Source: Longispora fulva
Lineage (GTDB): Bacteria; Actinomycetota; Actinomycetes; Mycobacteriales; Micromonosporaceae
Assembly (NCBI RefSeq): GCF_015751905.1
Contig: NZ_JADOUF010000001.1
Span: 1,612,001 to 1,676,000, forward strand
DNA: 64,000 nt
Direction: 5' to 3'
This document shows positions 8,247 through 16,654 of this stretch, one piece after another. The translations under genes and the position numbers were made by a program. The number at the start of each line of letters is the position of its first letter. Positions within the stretch are counted from its first letter, which is position 1. Under the pieces are notes generated by a model. It did no database searches and was not told the DNA's origin. It worked only from the letters and a program-made list of their open reading frames with translations.

Positions 8247-9377
8247 ATGCGAGTCGCGATCATCACAGAGTCGTACTCGCCGGACGTCAACGGCGTGGCC
8301 AACTCCGTGGCCCGGGTGGCAGACCATCTGGTCGCCCGCGGGCACAGTCCCCTGGTCATCGCCCCGAGGCCGGCGTCCACAGTGCTGCCCGCCGACGATC
8401 CGGAACACTATCCGGTACTGCGGGTGAGCTCCCTGCCCATGATGGGCTACCCGAGCGTGCGCCTCGGCCTGCCGACCCGGCGGATCCTCGAGGCGCTCCG
8501 GGCGCACCGCCCGGACGTCGTGCACCTGGCCAGCCCGTTCGTGCTCGGCGCGTGGGGCGCACGGGCCGCGGGTGAACTCGGGGTGCCGATCGTGGCCGTC
8601 TACCAGACCGACGTGCCCGGCTTCGCCCGCGCGTACCGGGTCGGGCTCGCCGAGTCGATGGCCTGGGGCTGGGTCCGCCGGGTGCACAACCGCGCGGCCC
8701 TGACCCTCGCGCCGTCCTCCTCGACGGCCGACCAGCTCACCGAGCGCGGCGTGCCCCGGGTGCGGCGCTGGGGACGTGGCGTGGACACCGACCTGTTCCA
8801 CCCCGCCCGCCGCGACGAGGCCCTGCGCCGCGAACTGGCCCCGGACGGCGAGGTCATCGTCGGGTATGTCGGCCGCCTCGCCCGGGAGAAGTGCGTCGAA
8901 CTGCTCGCCGCGACGTCCCGGCTGCCCGGGGTGCGCGTCGTGGTCGTCGGCGACGGGCCGACCCGCGACTCGGTCCGCAAGGCGATGCCCGACGCCACCT
9001 TCCTCGGTACCCGGCACGGCACCGACCTGGCCCGGATCTACGCCAGCCTCGACGTGTTCGTGCACACCGGACCGCACGAGACCTTCTGCCAGACGGTGCA
9101 GGAGGCCCTGGCCAGCGGGGTGCCCGTGGTCGCCCCGGCGGCCGGCGGCCCCATCGACCTGGTCGAGCCCGGACACACCGGCACCCTGGTGACGCCCTCC
9201 GACGAGGCCGCGGTCACGGCCGCCGTCGCCGAGCTGGTGGCCGACCCGGCCCGCCGGGACGCCTACGGTCTGGCCGCCCGCGAGGCCGTCGCCCGCCGGA
9301 CCTGGGGCGCGCTCACCGACGAACTGATCGGGCACTACGCGGCGGTCGGGGCGGCCACCCCGGTGATCGCCGCGTGA
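8247..9377 (+). CDS. GT4 glycosyltransferase, GDP-mannose type
   Basis: 376 residues, two Rossmann-like halves (GT-B fold). The N-terminal IITESYSPDVNGVANSV and the mid-protein VGYVGRLAREKCVELL are typical of GT4 mannosyltransferases of the MgtA/PimB group, and HTGPHETFCQTVQEALASG carries the Glu-x7-Glu donor-site motif. It should act in the cytoplasm on a lipid acceptor using a nucleotide sugar, probably GDP-mannose. ATG 8247 is the natural start, giving the conserved MRVAIITE opening. Its stop overlaps the next gene by GTGA, so the two GT4 genes form an operon, divergent from the mannosyltransferase pair. Confidence 0.84.
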   Translation: MRVAIITESYSPDVNGVANSVARVADHLVARGHSPLVIAPRPASTVLPADDPEHYPVLRVSSLPMMGYPSVRLGLPTRRILEALRAHRPDVVHLASPFVLGAWGARAAGELGVPIVAVYQTDVPGFARAYRVGLAESMAWGWVRRVHNRAALTLAPSSSTADQLTERGVPRVRRWGRGVDTDLFHPARRDEALRRELAPDGEVIVGYVGRLAREKCVELLAATSRLPGVRVVVVGDGPTRDSVRKAMPDATFLGTRHGTDLARIYASLDVFVHTGPHETFCQTVQEALASGVPVVAPAAGGPIDLVEPGHTGTLVTPSDEAAVTAAVAELVADPARRDAYGLAAREAVARRTWGALTDELIGHYAAVGAATPVIAA

Positions 9378-10462
9378 GGATCGTCCGGCTCGCCAACTTC
9401 GTCACGCCCACCTCCGGCGGCCTGCGCACCGCCCTCTACTCCCTCGGCCAGGGCTACGCCGGGGCCGGCCACGAGCCGGTGCTGGTGATCCCCGGTGCCG
9501 ACCACGGCGAGGAGGACACCCCGCAGGGCAAGGTCATCACGCTGCCCGGCGTGCACGTCCCCGGCCTCGGCGGCTACCGGGTGATGCTCCGCCGCCGCCC
9601 CCTCCTCGACCTGCTCGGCCGGCTCGACCCCGACCGGCTCGAGGTGTCCGACCGCACGACCCTGCGCTGGACCGGCGCGTGGGCCCGCGCGCACGGCGTA
9701 CCGGCCGTGATGGTCTCGCACGAGAGCCTCGACGGCCTGCTCGGCGTCGCCCGGCTGCCCGGCCCCGCCCTGCGCTGGCTCGCCGGCCGGCTCAACCGCA
9801 ACACCGCCCGCGACTACGACCGGGTGATCTGCACGACGGACTGGGCCACCCGCGAGTTCGACCGGATCGGCGTGCGCAACGTGGACCAGGTACCCCTCGG
9901 AGTGGATCTCGATCTGTTCCGCCCCGACCGGCGCGCCCCGCACGGCGGGCCCGGGGTGCTGCTCGTGTGCTGCGTCCGGCTGTCCCTGGAGAAGCGGCCG
10001 CAGCGGGCCCTGACCACCCTCGCGGCGCTGCGCTCGCGCGGCGTCGACGCCCGGCTCGTGATCGCCGGCGACGGCCCGCTCCGCGAACGCCTGGAGGCCG
10101 AGGCCGCGGCCGGCGGCCTGCCGGTCACGTTCACCGGCTGGATGTCGGACCGCGGAGCCCTCGCCGACCTGCTCGCCTCCGCCGACGTCGTGATCGCCCC
10201 CGGGCCGGTCGAGACGTTCGGGCTCGCGGCGTTGGAGGCGCTGGCCTGCGGCAGCCCGGTCGTGGTCAGCTCCTCCAGCGCGTTGCCCGGGGTCGTCGGG
10301 GACGCCGGGGTGGCCGTGGCCGGCGAGGACATGTCCGCCGGGGTGGTCGAGCTGCTCGGCCGGCCGGAGGCCGGGCGGCGGGCGGCCGCGCGGGCCCGGG
10401 CGGAGATGTTCGGCTGGGACGCGGCGGTGCGCGGCTTCCTCGCGGTGCACGCCGACCTCTGA
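9374..10462 (+). CDS. GT4 glycosyltransferase
   Basis: 362 residues, GT-B fold. The N-terminal FVTPTSGGLRTAL glycine loop, CCVRLSLEKRPQRAL at the start of the second domain, and APGPVETFGLAALEALACG with the Glu-x7-Glu motif identify a retaining GT4 enzyme. It is distinct in sequence from its upstream partner, so the two probably add sugars at successive steps rather than being a duplication. GTG 9374 overlaps the previous stop by 4 bases. The acceptor and donor cannot be read from the sequence; context suggests phosphatidylinositol mannoside or another glycolipid. Confidence 0.82.
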   Translation: MRIVRLANFVTPTSGGLRTALYSLGQGYAGAGHEPVLVIPGADHGEEDTPQGKVITLPGVHVPGLGGYRVMLRRRPLLDLLGRLDPDRLEVSDRTTLRWTGAWARAHGVPAVMVSHESLDGLLGVARLPGPALRWLAGRLNRNTARDYDRVICTTDWATREFDRIGVRNVDQVPLGVDLDLFRPDRRAPHGGPGVLLVCCVRLSLEKRPQRALTTLAALRSRGVDARLVIAGDGPLRERLEAEAAAGGLPVTFTGWMSDRGALADLLASADVVIAPGPVETFGLAALEALACGSPVVVSSSSALPGVVGDAGVAVAGEDMSAGVVELLGRPEAGRRAAARARAEMFGWDAAVRGFLAVHADL

Positions 10463-10550
10463 GCGGTTCGCCGCCTGCGCACTATCGTGCGATGTCGCTC
10501 AAATCGGATAAATATGGACAATGGGGCCTGATCGGACTTAGGCTCGGAGG

Positions 10551-11177
10551 ATGAGCGACAGCCCGTTCGCAGCACTCGCCCCGGACCGCCCGCTGTTCGC
10601 GGAGTTCGCGGCCTCCGTCCCACACACGATGGCGGTCGTCGCGGCGGTGACCGACGACCAGCTCGACGCGCCCACCCCGTGCGCGGACTGGGACCTGTCG
10701 GCCCTGCTCAACCACGTCCTGTGGGACGCGGCCGCGGGGGCGCGCACCGGCCGGCACGCCCCGGTCCCCGCCGATGCCTCGGAGTCCCCGGACGCCGACC
10801 GACTGGTCGGGGACTGGCGGTCGGCCTACGCCACTGCCGGGGCGGCTGCCGGCGACGCCTGGAGCCAGCCCGGAGCCTGGGCGGGCGAGACCTCGCTGGG
10901 CGGCGGGACGCTGCCCGCGGGGGCGTTCGGCACGTTGTTTCTCATCGACCTCATCGTGCACGGCTGGGACGTGGCCCGCGCCACGGGGCGGCCGTACGCC
11001 CCTGACGAGGATGCCGTCGGGGCCGTGCACGAGTGGCTGAGCACCCGCGCGGAGATCGGCCGGAGCACGGGCGCGTGGGGGCCGCCGGTGCCGGTCCCCG
11101 TGGCCGCGCCGCCGCTGCACCGGGTCCTGGGCCTGGTCGGGCGCGACCCGCACTGGGGAGGCGAGGGCACCCGCTGA
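10551..11177 (+). CDS. TIGR03086-type metal-binding protein (DinB/maleylpyruvate-isomerase fold)
   Basis: 208 residues. PTPCADWDLSALLNHVL near residue 45 and LIDLIVHGWDVARATG near 130 are the two hallmark helices of the actinobacterial TIGR03086/mycothiol-dependent-isomerase-like superfamily, whose His residues bind a divalent metal. Members include mycothiol-dependent enzymes, but most, including this group, have no assigned reaction. The ATG at 10551 has GGAGG immediately before it, an unusually short spacing. A 88-base gap separates it from the GT4 gene and it is probably transcribed independently. Confidence 0.75.
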   Translation: MSDSPFAALAPDRPLFAEFAASVPHTMAVVAAVTDDQLDAPTPCADWDLSALLNHVLWDAAAGARTGRHAPVPADASESPDADRLVGDWRSAYATAGAAAGDAWSQPGAWAGETSLGGGTLPAGAFGTLFLIDLIVHGWDVARATGRPYAPDEDAVGAVHEWLSTRAEIGRSTGAWGPPVPVPVAAPPLHRVLGLVGRDPHWGGEGTR

Positions 11178-11186
11178 CGCGCCAGG

Positions 11187-11504
11187 TCAGCCCGTGGCCA
11201 CCCCGACCAGCAGGATCACGGCGCACAGGATGCCCAGCACGTACGCGAGGATCCACTCGCGTTGCCGGCTGACGATGGCCATCACCAGGCCGAGCGCCGG
11301 CAGGAGCACGCCGAACTCGTGCGCCGTCTCGTACCGGTCAGGGTATTCGAACCCGCTGACCATGGACCCTTTCAGGTACAGGATCGGGGTGCCCACCAGC
11401 CAACCGACCAGCAGGACGCCGAGGAGCACCGACACAGCCCGCACCGGGGCGCGTTCCACCTCGTCCGACTCGAACTCGGCGTCGTCGTCCACCTCACCAG
11501 TCAT
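11187..11504 (-). CDS. small membrane protein
   Basis: 105 residues: an acidic N-terminal tail (DDDAEFESDEVER), then three hydrophobic segments at about residues 22-45, 65-82 and 85-105. No family recognised. I chose ATG 11504 because GAGG lies eight bases upstream; a GTG at 11510 is two bases from it. It converges with the TIGR03086 gene and stands upstream of nothing in its own direction, so no operon partner is evident. Confidence 0.6.
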   Translation of the reverse strand: MTGEVDDDAEFESDEVERAPVRAVSVLLGVLLVGWLVGTPILYLKGSMVSGFEYPDRYETAHEFGVLLPALGLVMAIVSRQREWILAYVLGILCAVILLVGVATG

Positions 11505-11654
11505 CGCCACGACCTCGCCCTTCCACCTTCGTGGCTGGTGAGACTACGCCCGTGCGGGAGCCGGGGCCATGGGGTACCCGGCCCCTTGCCGACCCCTGAC
11601 GTGTGGTTTCCGGCCCAACCCACCGATCCCGGTCACCGTGGGCGTCGCGGCGGG

Positions 11655-12275
11655 CTACTCGAACGGCGTCGGGTCGCCGGCCCCCACCCGGAGGATCTCC
11701 GGCTCGTCCCCGGACAGGTCGATCACCGTCGTCGGTTCCACCCCGCAGTCCCCGGAGTCGATCACCGCGTCGATCTGGTGGTCCAACAGCTCCTTGATCT
11801 CCCAGCCGTTCGTCATCGGCTCGTCGTGGCCGGGCAGGAGGAGCGTGCTGGACAGCAGCGGCTCGCCGAGTTCGGCGAGGAGGGCCTGGGCGACCTTGTG
11901 GTCGGGGATCCGGACCCCCACGGTCTGCTTCTTGGGGTGCAGCAGGCGGCGCGGCACCTCCCGGGTCGCCGGCAGGATGAACGTGTAGCTGCCCGGGGTG
12001 GCCGCCTTGATCAGCCGGAACACCGCGTTGCTGATCTTCACGAACTGGCCCAGCTGGGCGAAGTCGCGGCAGACGAGGGTGAAGTGGTGCCGGTCGTCGA
12101 GCTTGCGGATCTCGCGGATCCGGTCCAGGCCGGCCTTGTTGCCCATCTGGCAACCGAACGCGAAGCACGAGTCGGTCGGGTAGGCGATCAGGCCGCCGCC
12201 CTTGACCAGGTCGACGACCTGGCTGATCGAACGGGCCTGCGGGTTGTCGGGGTGCACGTCCAGATACCTAGCCAC
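11655..12275 (-). CDS. threonylcarbamoyl-AMP synthase family protein (Sua5/YrdC/YciO)
   Basis: 206 residues. The opening ISQVVDLVKGGGLIAYPTDS, then KLDDRHHFTLVC, PGSYTFILPAT and VGVRIPDH are in the order expected for the YrdC fold, which binds ATP and threonine and makes the threonylcarbamoyl adenylate used for the t6A37 modification of tRNA. Lys and Arg of the nucleotide pocket are present (TDSCFAFGC replaces the more usual TDTVYGLG), which is nearer to the YciO subgroup, so true TsaC activity is not certain. GTG start at 12275. Single gene, convergent spacing on both sides. Confidence 0.8.
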   Translation of the reverse strand: MARYLDVHPDNPQARSISQVVDLVKGGGLIAYPTDSCFAFGCQMGNKAGLDRIREIRKLDDRHHFTLVCRDFAQLGQFVKISNAVFRLIKAATPGSYTFILPATREVPRRLLHPKKQTVGVRIPDHKVAQALLAELGEPLLSSTLLLPGHDEPMTNGWEIKELLDHQIDAVIDSGDCGVEPTTVIDLSGDEPEILRVGAGDPTPFE

Positions 12276-12322
12276 CCGGTGAGCCTAGTACCTCCGGTCG
12301 GGACACCGGCCACGAACACGCC

Positions 12323-13660
12323 TCAGCGGGAGCGGTACACCGTCGCGAGTGGGGTCTCGCACACCACCGGGCCGGTCATCAGCGCCGGCGTGCCGGGGCC
12401 GTACTGGTCCTGGTGGATGTAGTAGTCCACTCCGGCCGGCGCGCCGTTCGGGATCCACACCACCTGCCCGGCCCAGCCCGGGCGGCGCAGCACGGCCAGC
12501 TCCGTGAGCCGGGGTGCGCCCTCCTGCCGGTTGTAGCCGACCAGGGGCGTGCCGGGCAGGCGCAGGACGCACGCCTCGAGTTCGGCGGTGTTGGCGACGT
12601 TGCGGTAGACGTACCGGCCGCCGACGCCGGCGAGGAGCAGGCCGGTGAGGGCCGCGGCCACCACCGCGAACCGGCGCGCCGCCCCGGCCGCGCTGACCCT
12701 GGGACCGGCCGTGCCGACCGTGGCTCCGGTCGCGCCGAACGGGGACCGGGTCGGGGTCACCGACAGGACGACGCCGACCATGAGCAGGTAGACGTACGGC
12801 CCGGCGTAGTGCTCGTCGGTCTTCCAGGGCAGCAGGTTGGCCAGGTACAGCGCCCCGCCCCCGGCGACGGCCCACGCGACGCCGTCCCGCCCGGCGTACC
12901 GCAGCCCGAACGCGAACGCGCCCAGCGCCACGACGAGCAGCGGCGGGCCGATCTGGCGGGCGGCGTCGAGGGCGGAGGCGAACAGTTTGGCCGATCCGAA
13001 GTCCAGCGCCGCCGTGTAGTCGCCGGCCTGGCTGTACGTGTACGCGGTCACGAGCGTGCCGGCGCCGGCGGCGAGCGCGACGAGCCCGTGCAGCCGGTCG
13101 GACAGCCGGCGCTCGCCGGGGCGGACCAGGAGCAGGACGCCGTAGCAGACGAGCAGCCAGGAGAACGGGGACTTGAACCAGGCGGCGGCGAGCCAGAACA
13201 GGATCCGGGGCCACGGCCGGCGGTAGGGGAGCAGTCCGAGGGCTACGAGGGCGACGCCGGGGCCCTCCTGCAGCGACGGGTACGCCAGGTTGCGCAGCAG
13301 GCTCGGGTTGCCGGCCAGCAGCACGGCGGCCCCGGCGGCAAGGGGCCGGCTGCCGGTGCGCCGCCAGACGAGCCAGGCGGGGATCGCGACGGCCGTGGCG
13401 AGCATCAGCATCCGGGCCGTGAACGCGATCTTCACCGGCAGCAGGTAGAAGGTGCCCATGTACAGCCAGAACATCGGCCGGAACAGGCCCCAGGAGCCGT
13501 CGGTGAACCGGTAGAGCTCGGCGGTCTGGCGGACCCCGATCGACTGGACGTGCCCGAGGGCCTGCCCGTCGTCGATCAGCGACCACTCCCAGGGCACCAG
13601 CAGCCACCCGGCGACGAGGAGGACGGCAGCCAGGATCAGCAGGCGCAGAGGGGTACGCAC
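12323..13660 (-). CDS. polytopic membrane protein, possible GT-C fold
   Basis: 445 residues with about ten membrane segments in residues 5-350 and a soluble C-terminal domain of about 100 residues (LEACVLRLPGTPLVGYN through YIHQDQYGPGTPALM). The first extracytoplasmic loop contains WSLIDDGQALGH, an acidic pair placed where GT-C glycosyltransferases carry their catalytic acid, and AAWFKSPFSWLL resembles the K-x-P motif seen in such enzymes. I do not recognise the family, and glycosyltransferase function is inference. The gene ends 47 bases before the Sua5-like start. Confidence 0.6.
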   Translation of the reverse strand: MRTPLRLLILAAVLLVAGWLLVPWEWSLIDDGQALGHVQSIGVRQTAELYRFTDGSWGLFRPMFWLYMGTFYLLPVKIAFTARMLMLATAVAIPAWLVWRRTGSRPLAAGAAVLLAGNPSLLRNLAYPSLQEGPGVALVALGLLPYRRPWPRILFWLAAAWFKSPFSWLLVCYGVLLLVRPGERRLSDRLHGLVALAAGAGTLVTAYTYSQAGDYTAALDFGSAKLFASALDAARQIGPPLLVVALGAFAFGLRYAGRDGVAWAVAGGGALYLANLLPWKTDEHYAGPYVYLLMVGVVLSVTPTRSPFGATGATVGTAGPRVSAAGAARRFAVVAAALTGLLLAGVGGRYVYRNVANTAELEACVLRLPGTPLVGYNRQEGAPRLTELAVLRRPGWAGQVVWIPNGAPAGVDYYIHQDQYGPGTPALMTGPVVCETPLATVYRSR

Positions 13661-13712
13661 GGTCGCCCAGCCTACGGTCCGAACCTGCGCCCGGCGACTC
13701 CAGGCGACGTCC

Positions 13713-14528
13713 TCACGCTTCGAGTGTGATCGATAACTCAGTGTGCCGGCGGCGGAGGGGCACGACGAGCGGCGTACCCGTCTCGGGGTCCTCGATCACC
13801 CGGCAGGGGAGGCCGAACACCTCCTCGACCAGCGCCGGGGTGATCACGTCGCGCGGGTCGCCCTGCGCGGCGACCGTCCCGCCCCGGCGCATCGCGACCA
13901 GGTGGGTGGCGTACCGGGCGGCCTGGTTGAGCTCGTGCAGCACCGCGACCAGGGTGTGCCCCTCGCGCTCGTGCAGGTCGGCGCACAGGTCCAGGACCTC
14001 GTGCTGGTGGGCGATGTCCAGGAACGTGGTCGGCTCGTCCAGCAGCAGGATGCCGGTGCGCTGGGCGAGCACCATCGCCAGCCAGACCCGCTGCCGCTGC
14101 CCGCCGGACAACTCGTCGACGAACCGGTCGGCCAGTTCGGCGGTGCCCGTGCGGCGCAGCGCGTCGGCCACGGCGGTCTCGTCGTCGCGGGACCACTGCC
14201 GCAGCAGTCGCTGGTGCGGGTAGCGCCCCCGCGCCACCAGGTCGGCGACGGTGATCCCGTCCGGCGCCGTCGACGACTGCGGCAGCAGCCCGAGTCTCCT
14301 GGCGACCTCCTTCGACGGGTACGAGGAGATCAGCGCCCCGTCGAGGAACACCCCGCCAGCCTTCGGCCGCAGCATCCGCGCCAGGGCCCGCAGCAGCGTG
14401 GACTTGCCGCACGCGTTCGGCCCGACGATGACGGTGAACGAGCCGTCGGGGATCTCGATCCCCAGTCCGGTGGCGACGGTGCGCTGCTCGTAGGCGAGGG
14501 TGAGGTTCTCCGCGTACAGCCGGGTCAT
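13713..14528 (-). CDS. ferric-siderophore importer ATP-binding protein
   Basis: 271 residues, a full ABC ATPase of the FecE/FepC type: Walker A GPNACGKSTLLRAL near residue 37, signature LSGGQRQRVWLAMVLAQ near 138, Walker B ILLLDEPTTFLDIAHQ, and H-loop LHELN. FecE-type proteins pair with two FecCD permeases, here the two genes immediately upstream, and a binding lipoprotein, here encoded at 37164-38147. The start ATG at 14528 lies in the second copy of a 20-base tandem duplication that contains its ribosome site GGAAGG. Last gene of the iron-box-controlled minus-strand operon. Confidence 0.92.
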   Translation of the reverse strand: MTRLYAENLTLAYEQRTVATGLGIEIPDGSFTVIVGPNACGKSTLLRALARMLRPKAGGVFLDGALISSYPSKEVARRLGLLPQSSTAPDGITVADLVARGRYPHQRLLRQWSRDDETAVADALRRTGTAELADRFVDELSGGQRQRVWLAMVLAQRTGILLLDEPTTFLDIAHQHEVLDLCADLHEREGHTLVAVLHELNQAARYATHLVAMRRGGTVAAQGDPRDVITPALVEEVFGLPCRVIEDPETGTPLVVPLRRRHTELSITLEA

Positions 14529-14563
14529 CGGGTCGCCTTCCGCGTCATCGGTTCGCCTTCCGC
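14524..14563. repeat. 20-bp tandem duplication at a gene junction
   Basis: Two adjacent 20-base units, 14524-14543 and 14544-14563, differ at one base (14532 G versus 14552 T). On the minus strand each unit contains GCGGAAGGCG, then ATGA. The upstream unit holds the stop of the permease gene; the downstream one holds the ATPase start. If one unit is removed, stop and start overlap as ATGA, the arrangement used at most junctions in this window, so the duplication appears to have uncoupled the pair. Confidence 0.8.
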
Positions 14564-15603
14564 CAGGAGTGGGCCAGGAGCCAGGCCAGGTAGCAGCCGC
14601 CGACCGCGCCGGTGGCGATGCCCACCGGCAGACTCGGGGCCAGTCGTTGCGTGGCCAGGTCGCACCCGGCGAGTAGCAGCGCGCCGGTCAGGGCCGCCGG
14701 GAGCAGCGCGGCGCCGGTGGACCGGGTCAGCCGGCGGGCGATCTGCGGGCCGGCCAGGGCCACGAACCCGATCGGGCCGGCCGCCGCCGTGGCCACGGCC
14801 GCCAGGCCCACCCCGACGGCGACGAGGACGAGCCGGGTGCGCTGCACCGGTACGCCGAGCGCGTGCGCCGCGTCGTCGCCCATCTCCAGCAGGGCGAGCC
14901 GCCGCCCCTGGTACAGGGCCACGGGCAGCAGGACCGCGCACGCGAGCGCGAGGGGCACCACGTGCTCCCAGCGCCGGCCGTTGAGGGTGCCGATCAGCCA
15001 GGACTGCGCGGCGAGGGCGTCCTGCCAGGACGCCCGGGTGATCAGGTACGCGTTGACCGACAGCAGGATCGCGCTCACCCCGATCCCCATCAGGATCAGC
15101 CGGGTGCCCTGCACCCCGCCCCGGACGGCGAGGAGGTACACGACCGCGGCGGTGCCCAGCCCGCCCAGCACCGCGCCGGCCGCGACGGCGAATGGGTCGC
15201 CACCGAGCAGCAGGATCGCCACCAGTGCCCCGGTCGCCGAGCCGGTCGTGAAGCCCACGATGTCGGGGCTGCCGAGCGGGTTGCGGGTCAGGCTCTGGAA
15301 CAACCCGCCGCTGACCCCGAGCCCGGCCCCGACCAGGAGCGCGGTCAGCAGCCGTGGCAGGCGCAGGGTGCCGACGACGAAGTCGGTGCCGCCGTCGCCC
15401 CGGCCGACGAGCCAGGCCCCGACCTCGGACACGGTCAGCGGGAAGTCCCCGGTGGTCAGCGCGACCAGTCCGACCGCGAGCGCGCCGGCGGCCAGCAGGA
15501 CGCACACGGTCGCGGCGCGCGGCGCGTACCGCAGGGACAGCCGGTCGCCCGGGGTGCGGAGTGTCCTCGTGGCGGGTCTCGCCGGGGTGCGTGGCGTCCT
15601 CAC
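14545..15603 (-). CDS. FecCD-type ferric-siderophore permease
   Basis: 352 residues with about nine or ten membrane helices. LRLPRLLTALLVGAGLGVSG, then FQSLTRNPLGSPDIVGF, and further GPIGFVALAGPQIARRL with the ALAGPQIAR coupling region, are signature blocks of the BtuC/FecCD permease family. It forms half of the membrane channel for a ferric siderophore. GTG 15603 overlaps the stop of the first permease by 4 bases. The N-terminal 30 residues are Arg/Thr/Pro-rich before the first helix. Downstream is the ATPase. Confidence 0.92.
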   Translation of the reverse strand: MRTPRTPARPATRTLRTPGDRLSLRYAPRAATVCVLLAAGALAVGLVALTTGDFPLTVSEVGAWLVGRGDGGTDFVVGTLRLPRLLTALLVGAGLGVSGGLFQSLTRNPLGSPDIVGFTTGSATGALVAILLLGGDPFAVAAGAVLGGLGTAAVVYLLAVRGGVQGTRLILMGIGVSAILLSVNAYLITRASWQDALAAQSWLIGTLNGRRWEHVVPLALACAVLLPVALYQGRRLALLEMGDDAAHALGVPVQRTRLVLVAVGVGLAAVATAAAGPIGFVALAGPQIARRLTRSTGAALLPAALTGALLLAGCDLATQRLAPSLPVGIATGAVGGCYLAWLLAHSWRKANR

Positions 15604-16610
15604 AGCCGGGCCAGCTTCCGCCGCCGGCACAGTGCCAGGAACACCGGGCCGCCGAGCAGGGCGGTCACGATACCGACCTGCAACTCGCCGGGCGCCGTGG
15701 CCACCCGGCCGATCAGGTCGGCGCCGAGGAGGAGGACCGGGGCCAGCACCATCGAGTAGCCGAGGACCCAGCGCTGGTCGGGGCCCACGATCATCCGGGC
15801 CACGTGCGGCACGGTCAGGCCCACGAACCCGATCGGGCCGGCCGCCGCCGTGGCCGCGCCGCAGAGCAGGGTGACCGCCACGGCTCCGAGGACCCGGGTC
15901 CGGCCGAGGTGCGCGCCGAGCGCCCGACCCGCGTCGTCGCCGAGGCCGAGCGCGTTGAGCGAGCGGGCCAGGCCGAGCGCGAGCAGGATCCCGACCAGCA
16001 GGAACGGCCCGACGGCGAGCACGATGTCCATCCTGCGGCCGGCCAGGGAGCCCACGTCCCAGAACCGGAACCTGTTGAACGCCGCCGGGTCGAGCAGCAG
16101 GACGGCCATGTTGAACGCGCCGAGCGCCGCCGTGACCGACGCCCCGGCGAGCACCAGGCGCTCGGGGGTGGCGCCGGACCGGCCGGCCGAGCCGAGCGCG
16201 TAGACGAGGAGGGTGGCCAGCGCCGCCCCGGCGAAGGCGAACCACACGAAGCCGGCGACGGCCGTGATCCGCAGGAACGCGATGGCCACCACGACGGCGG
16301 TGGCCGCGCCCATGTTCACGCCGAGCAGCCCCGGGTCGGCGAGCGGGTTGCGGGTGATGGCCTGCATCAGCGCGCCGGACAGGCCGAGGGCCGCCCCGAC
16401 GGCGACGGCGAGGACGGTGCGCGGCAGCCGCACGCCGTGCACGATCACCGCCTCCGTGGATCCGTCCGGTTGCCAGAGCAGGTGCCAGGTGGTCGCGATC
16501 GGGATGTGTCGGGAGCCGACCCAGAGACTGAGCAGGCACAGCGTGCCGAGCGCGACCGCGGCGACCAGCAGGCCGGCCGCACGGCGGGCGGGGGCGAGGG
16601 GAGCGGGCAC
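15600..16610 (-). CDS. FecCD-type ferric-siderophore permease
   Basis: 336 residues, polytopic. VRLPRTVLAVAVGAALGLSG, then MQAITRNPLADPGLLG, and GPIGFVGLTVPHVARMIVG are the conserved FecCD blocks, the last one contacting the ATPase. It pairs with the neighbouring permease as a heterodimer. It is the first gene of the minus-strand import operon; its GTG start at 16610 lies only five bases from an IdeR/DmdR-like iron box, so iron-dependent repression is the likely control. Its substrate is presumably the product of the NRPS genes nearby. Confidence 0.92.
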   Translation of the reverse strand: MPAPLAPARRAAGLLVAAVALGTLCLLSLWVGSRHIPIATTWHLLWQPDGSTEAVIVHGVRLPRTVLAVAVGAALGLSGALMQAITRNPLADPGLLGVNMGAATAVVVAIAFLRITAVAGFVWFAFAGAALATLLVYALGSAGRSGATPERLVLAGASVTAALGAFNMAVLLLDPAAFNRFRFWDVGSLAGRRMDIVLAVGPFLLVGILLALGLARSLNALGLGDDAGRALGAHLGRTRVLGAVAVTLLCGAATAAAGPIGFVGLTVPHVARMIVGPDQRWVLGYSMVLAPVLLLGADLIGRVATAPGELQVGIVTALLGGPVFLALCRRRKLARL

Positions 16611-16614
16611 GAGA

Positions 16615-16633
16615 TTAGGTTAGCCTAAGCTTT
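16615..16633. promoter_or_regulatory. iron box (IdeR/DmdR-like) between divergent transport operons
   Basis: TTAGGTTAGCCTAAGCTTT matches the known 19-base IdeR/DmdR consensus (two inverted TTAGGTTAG halves) at 15 of 19 positions. It sits in the 44-base gap between the importer operon (start 16610, minus) and the fused ABC transporter (start 16655, plus), so one repressor dimer pair could control both. Confidence 0.8.
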
Positions 16634-16654
16634 TCTACGCCAGGGGGTGGGGCA

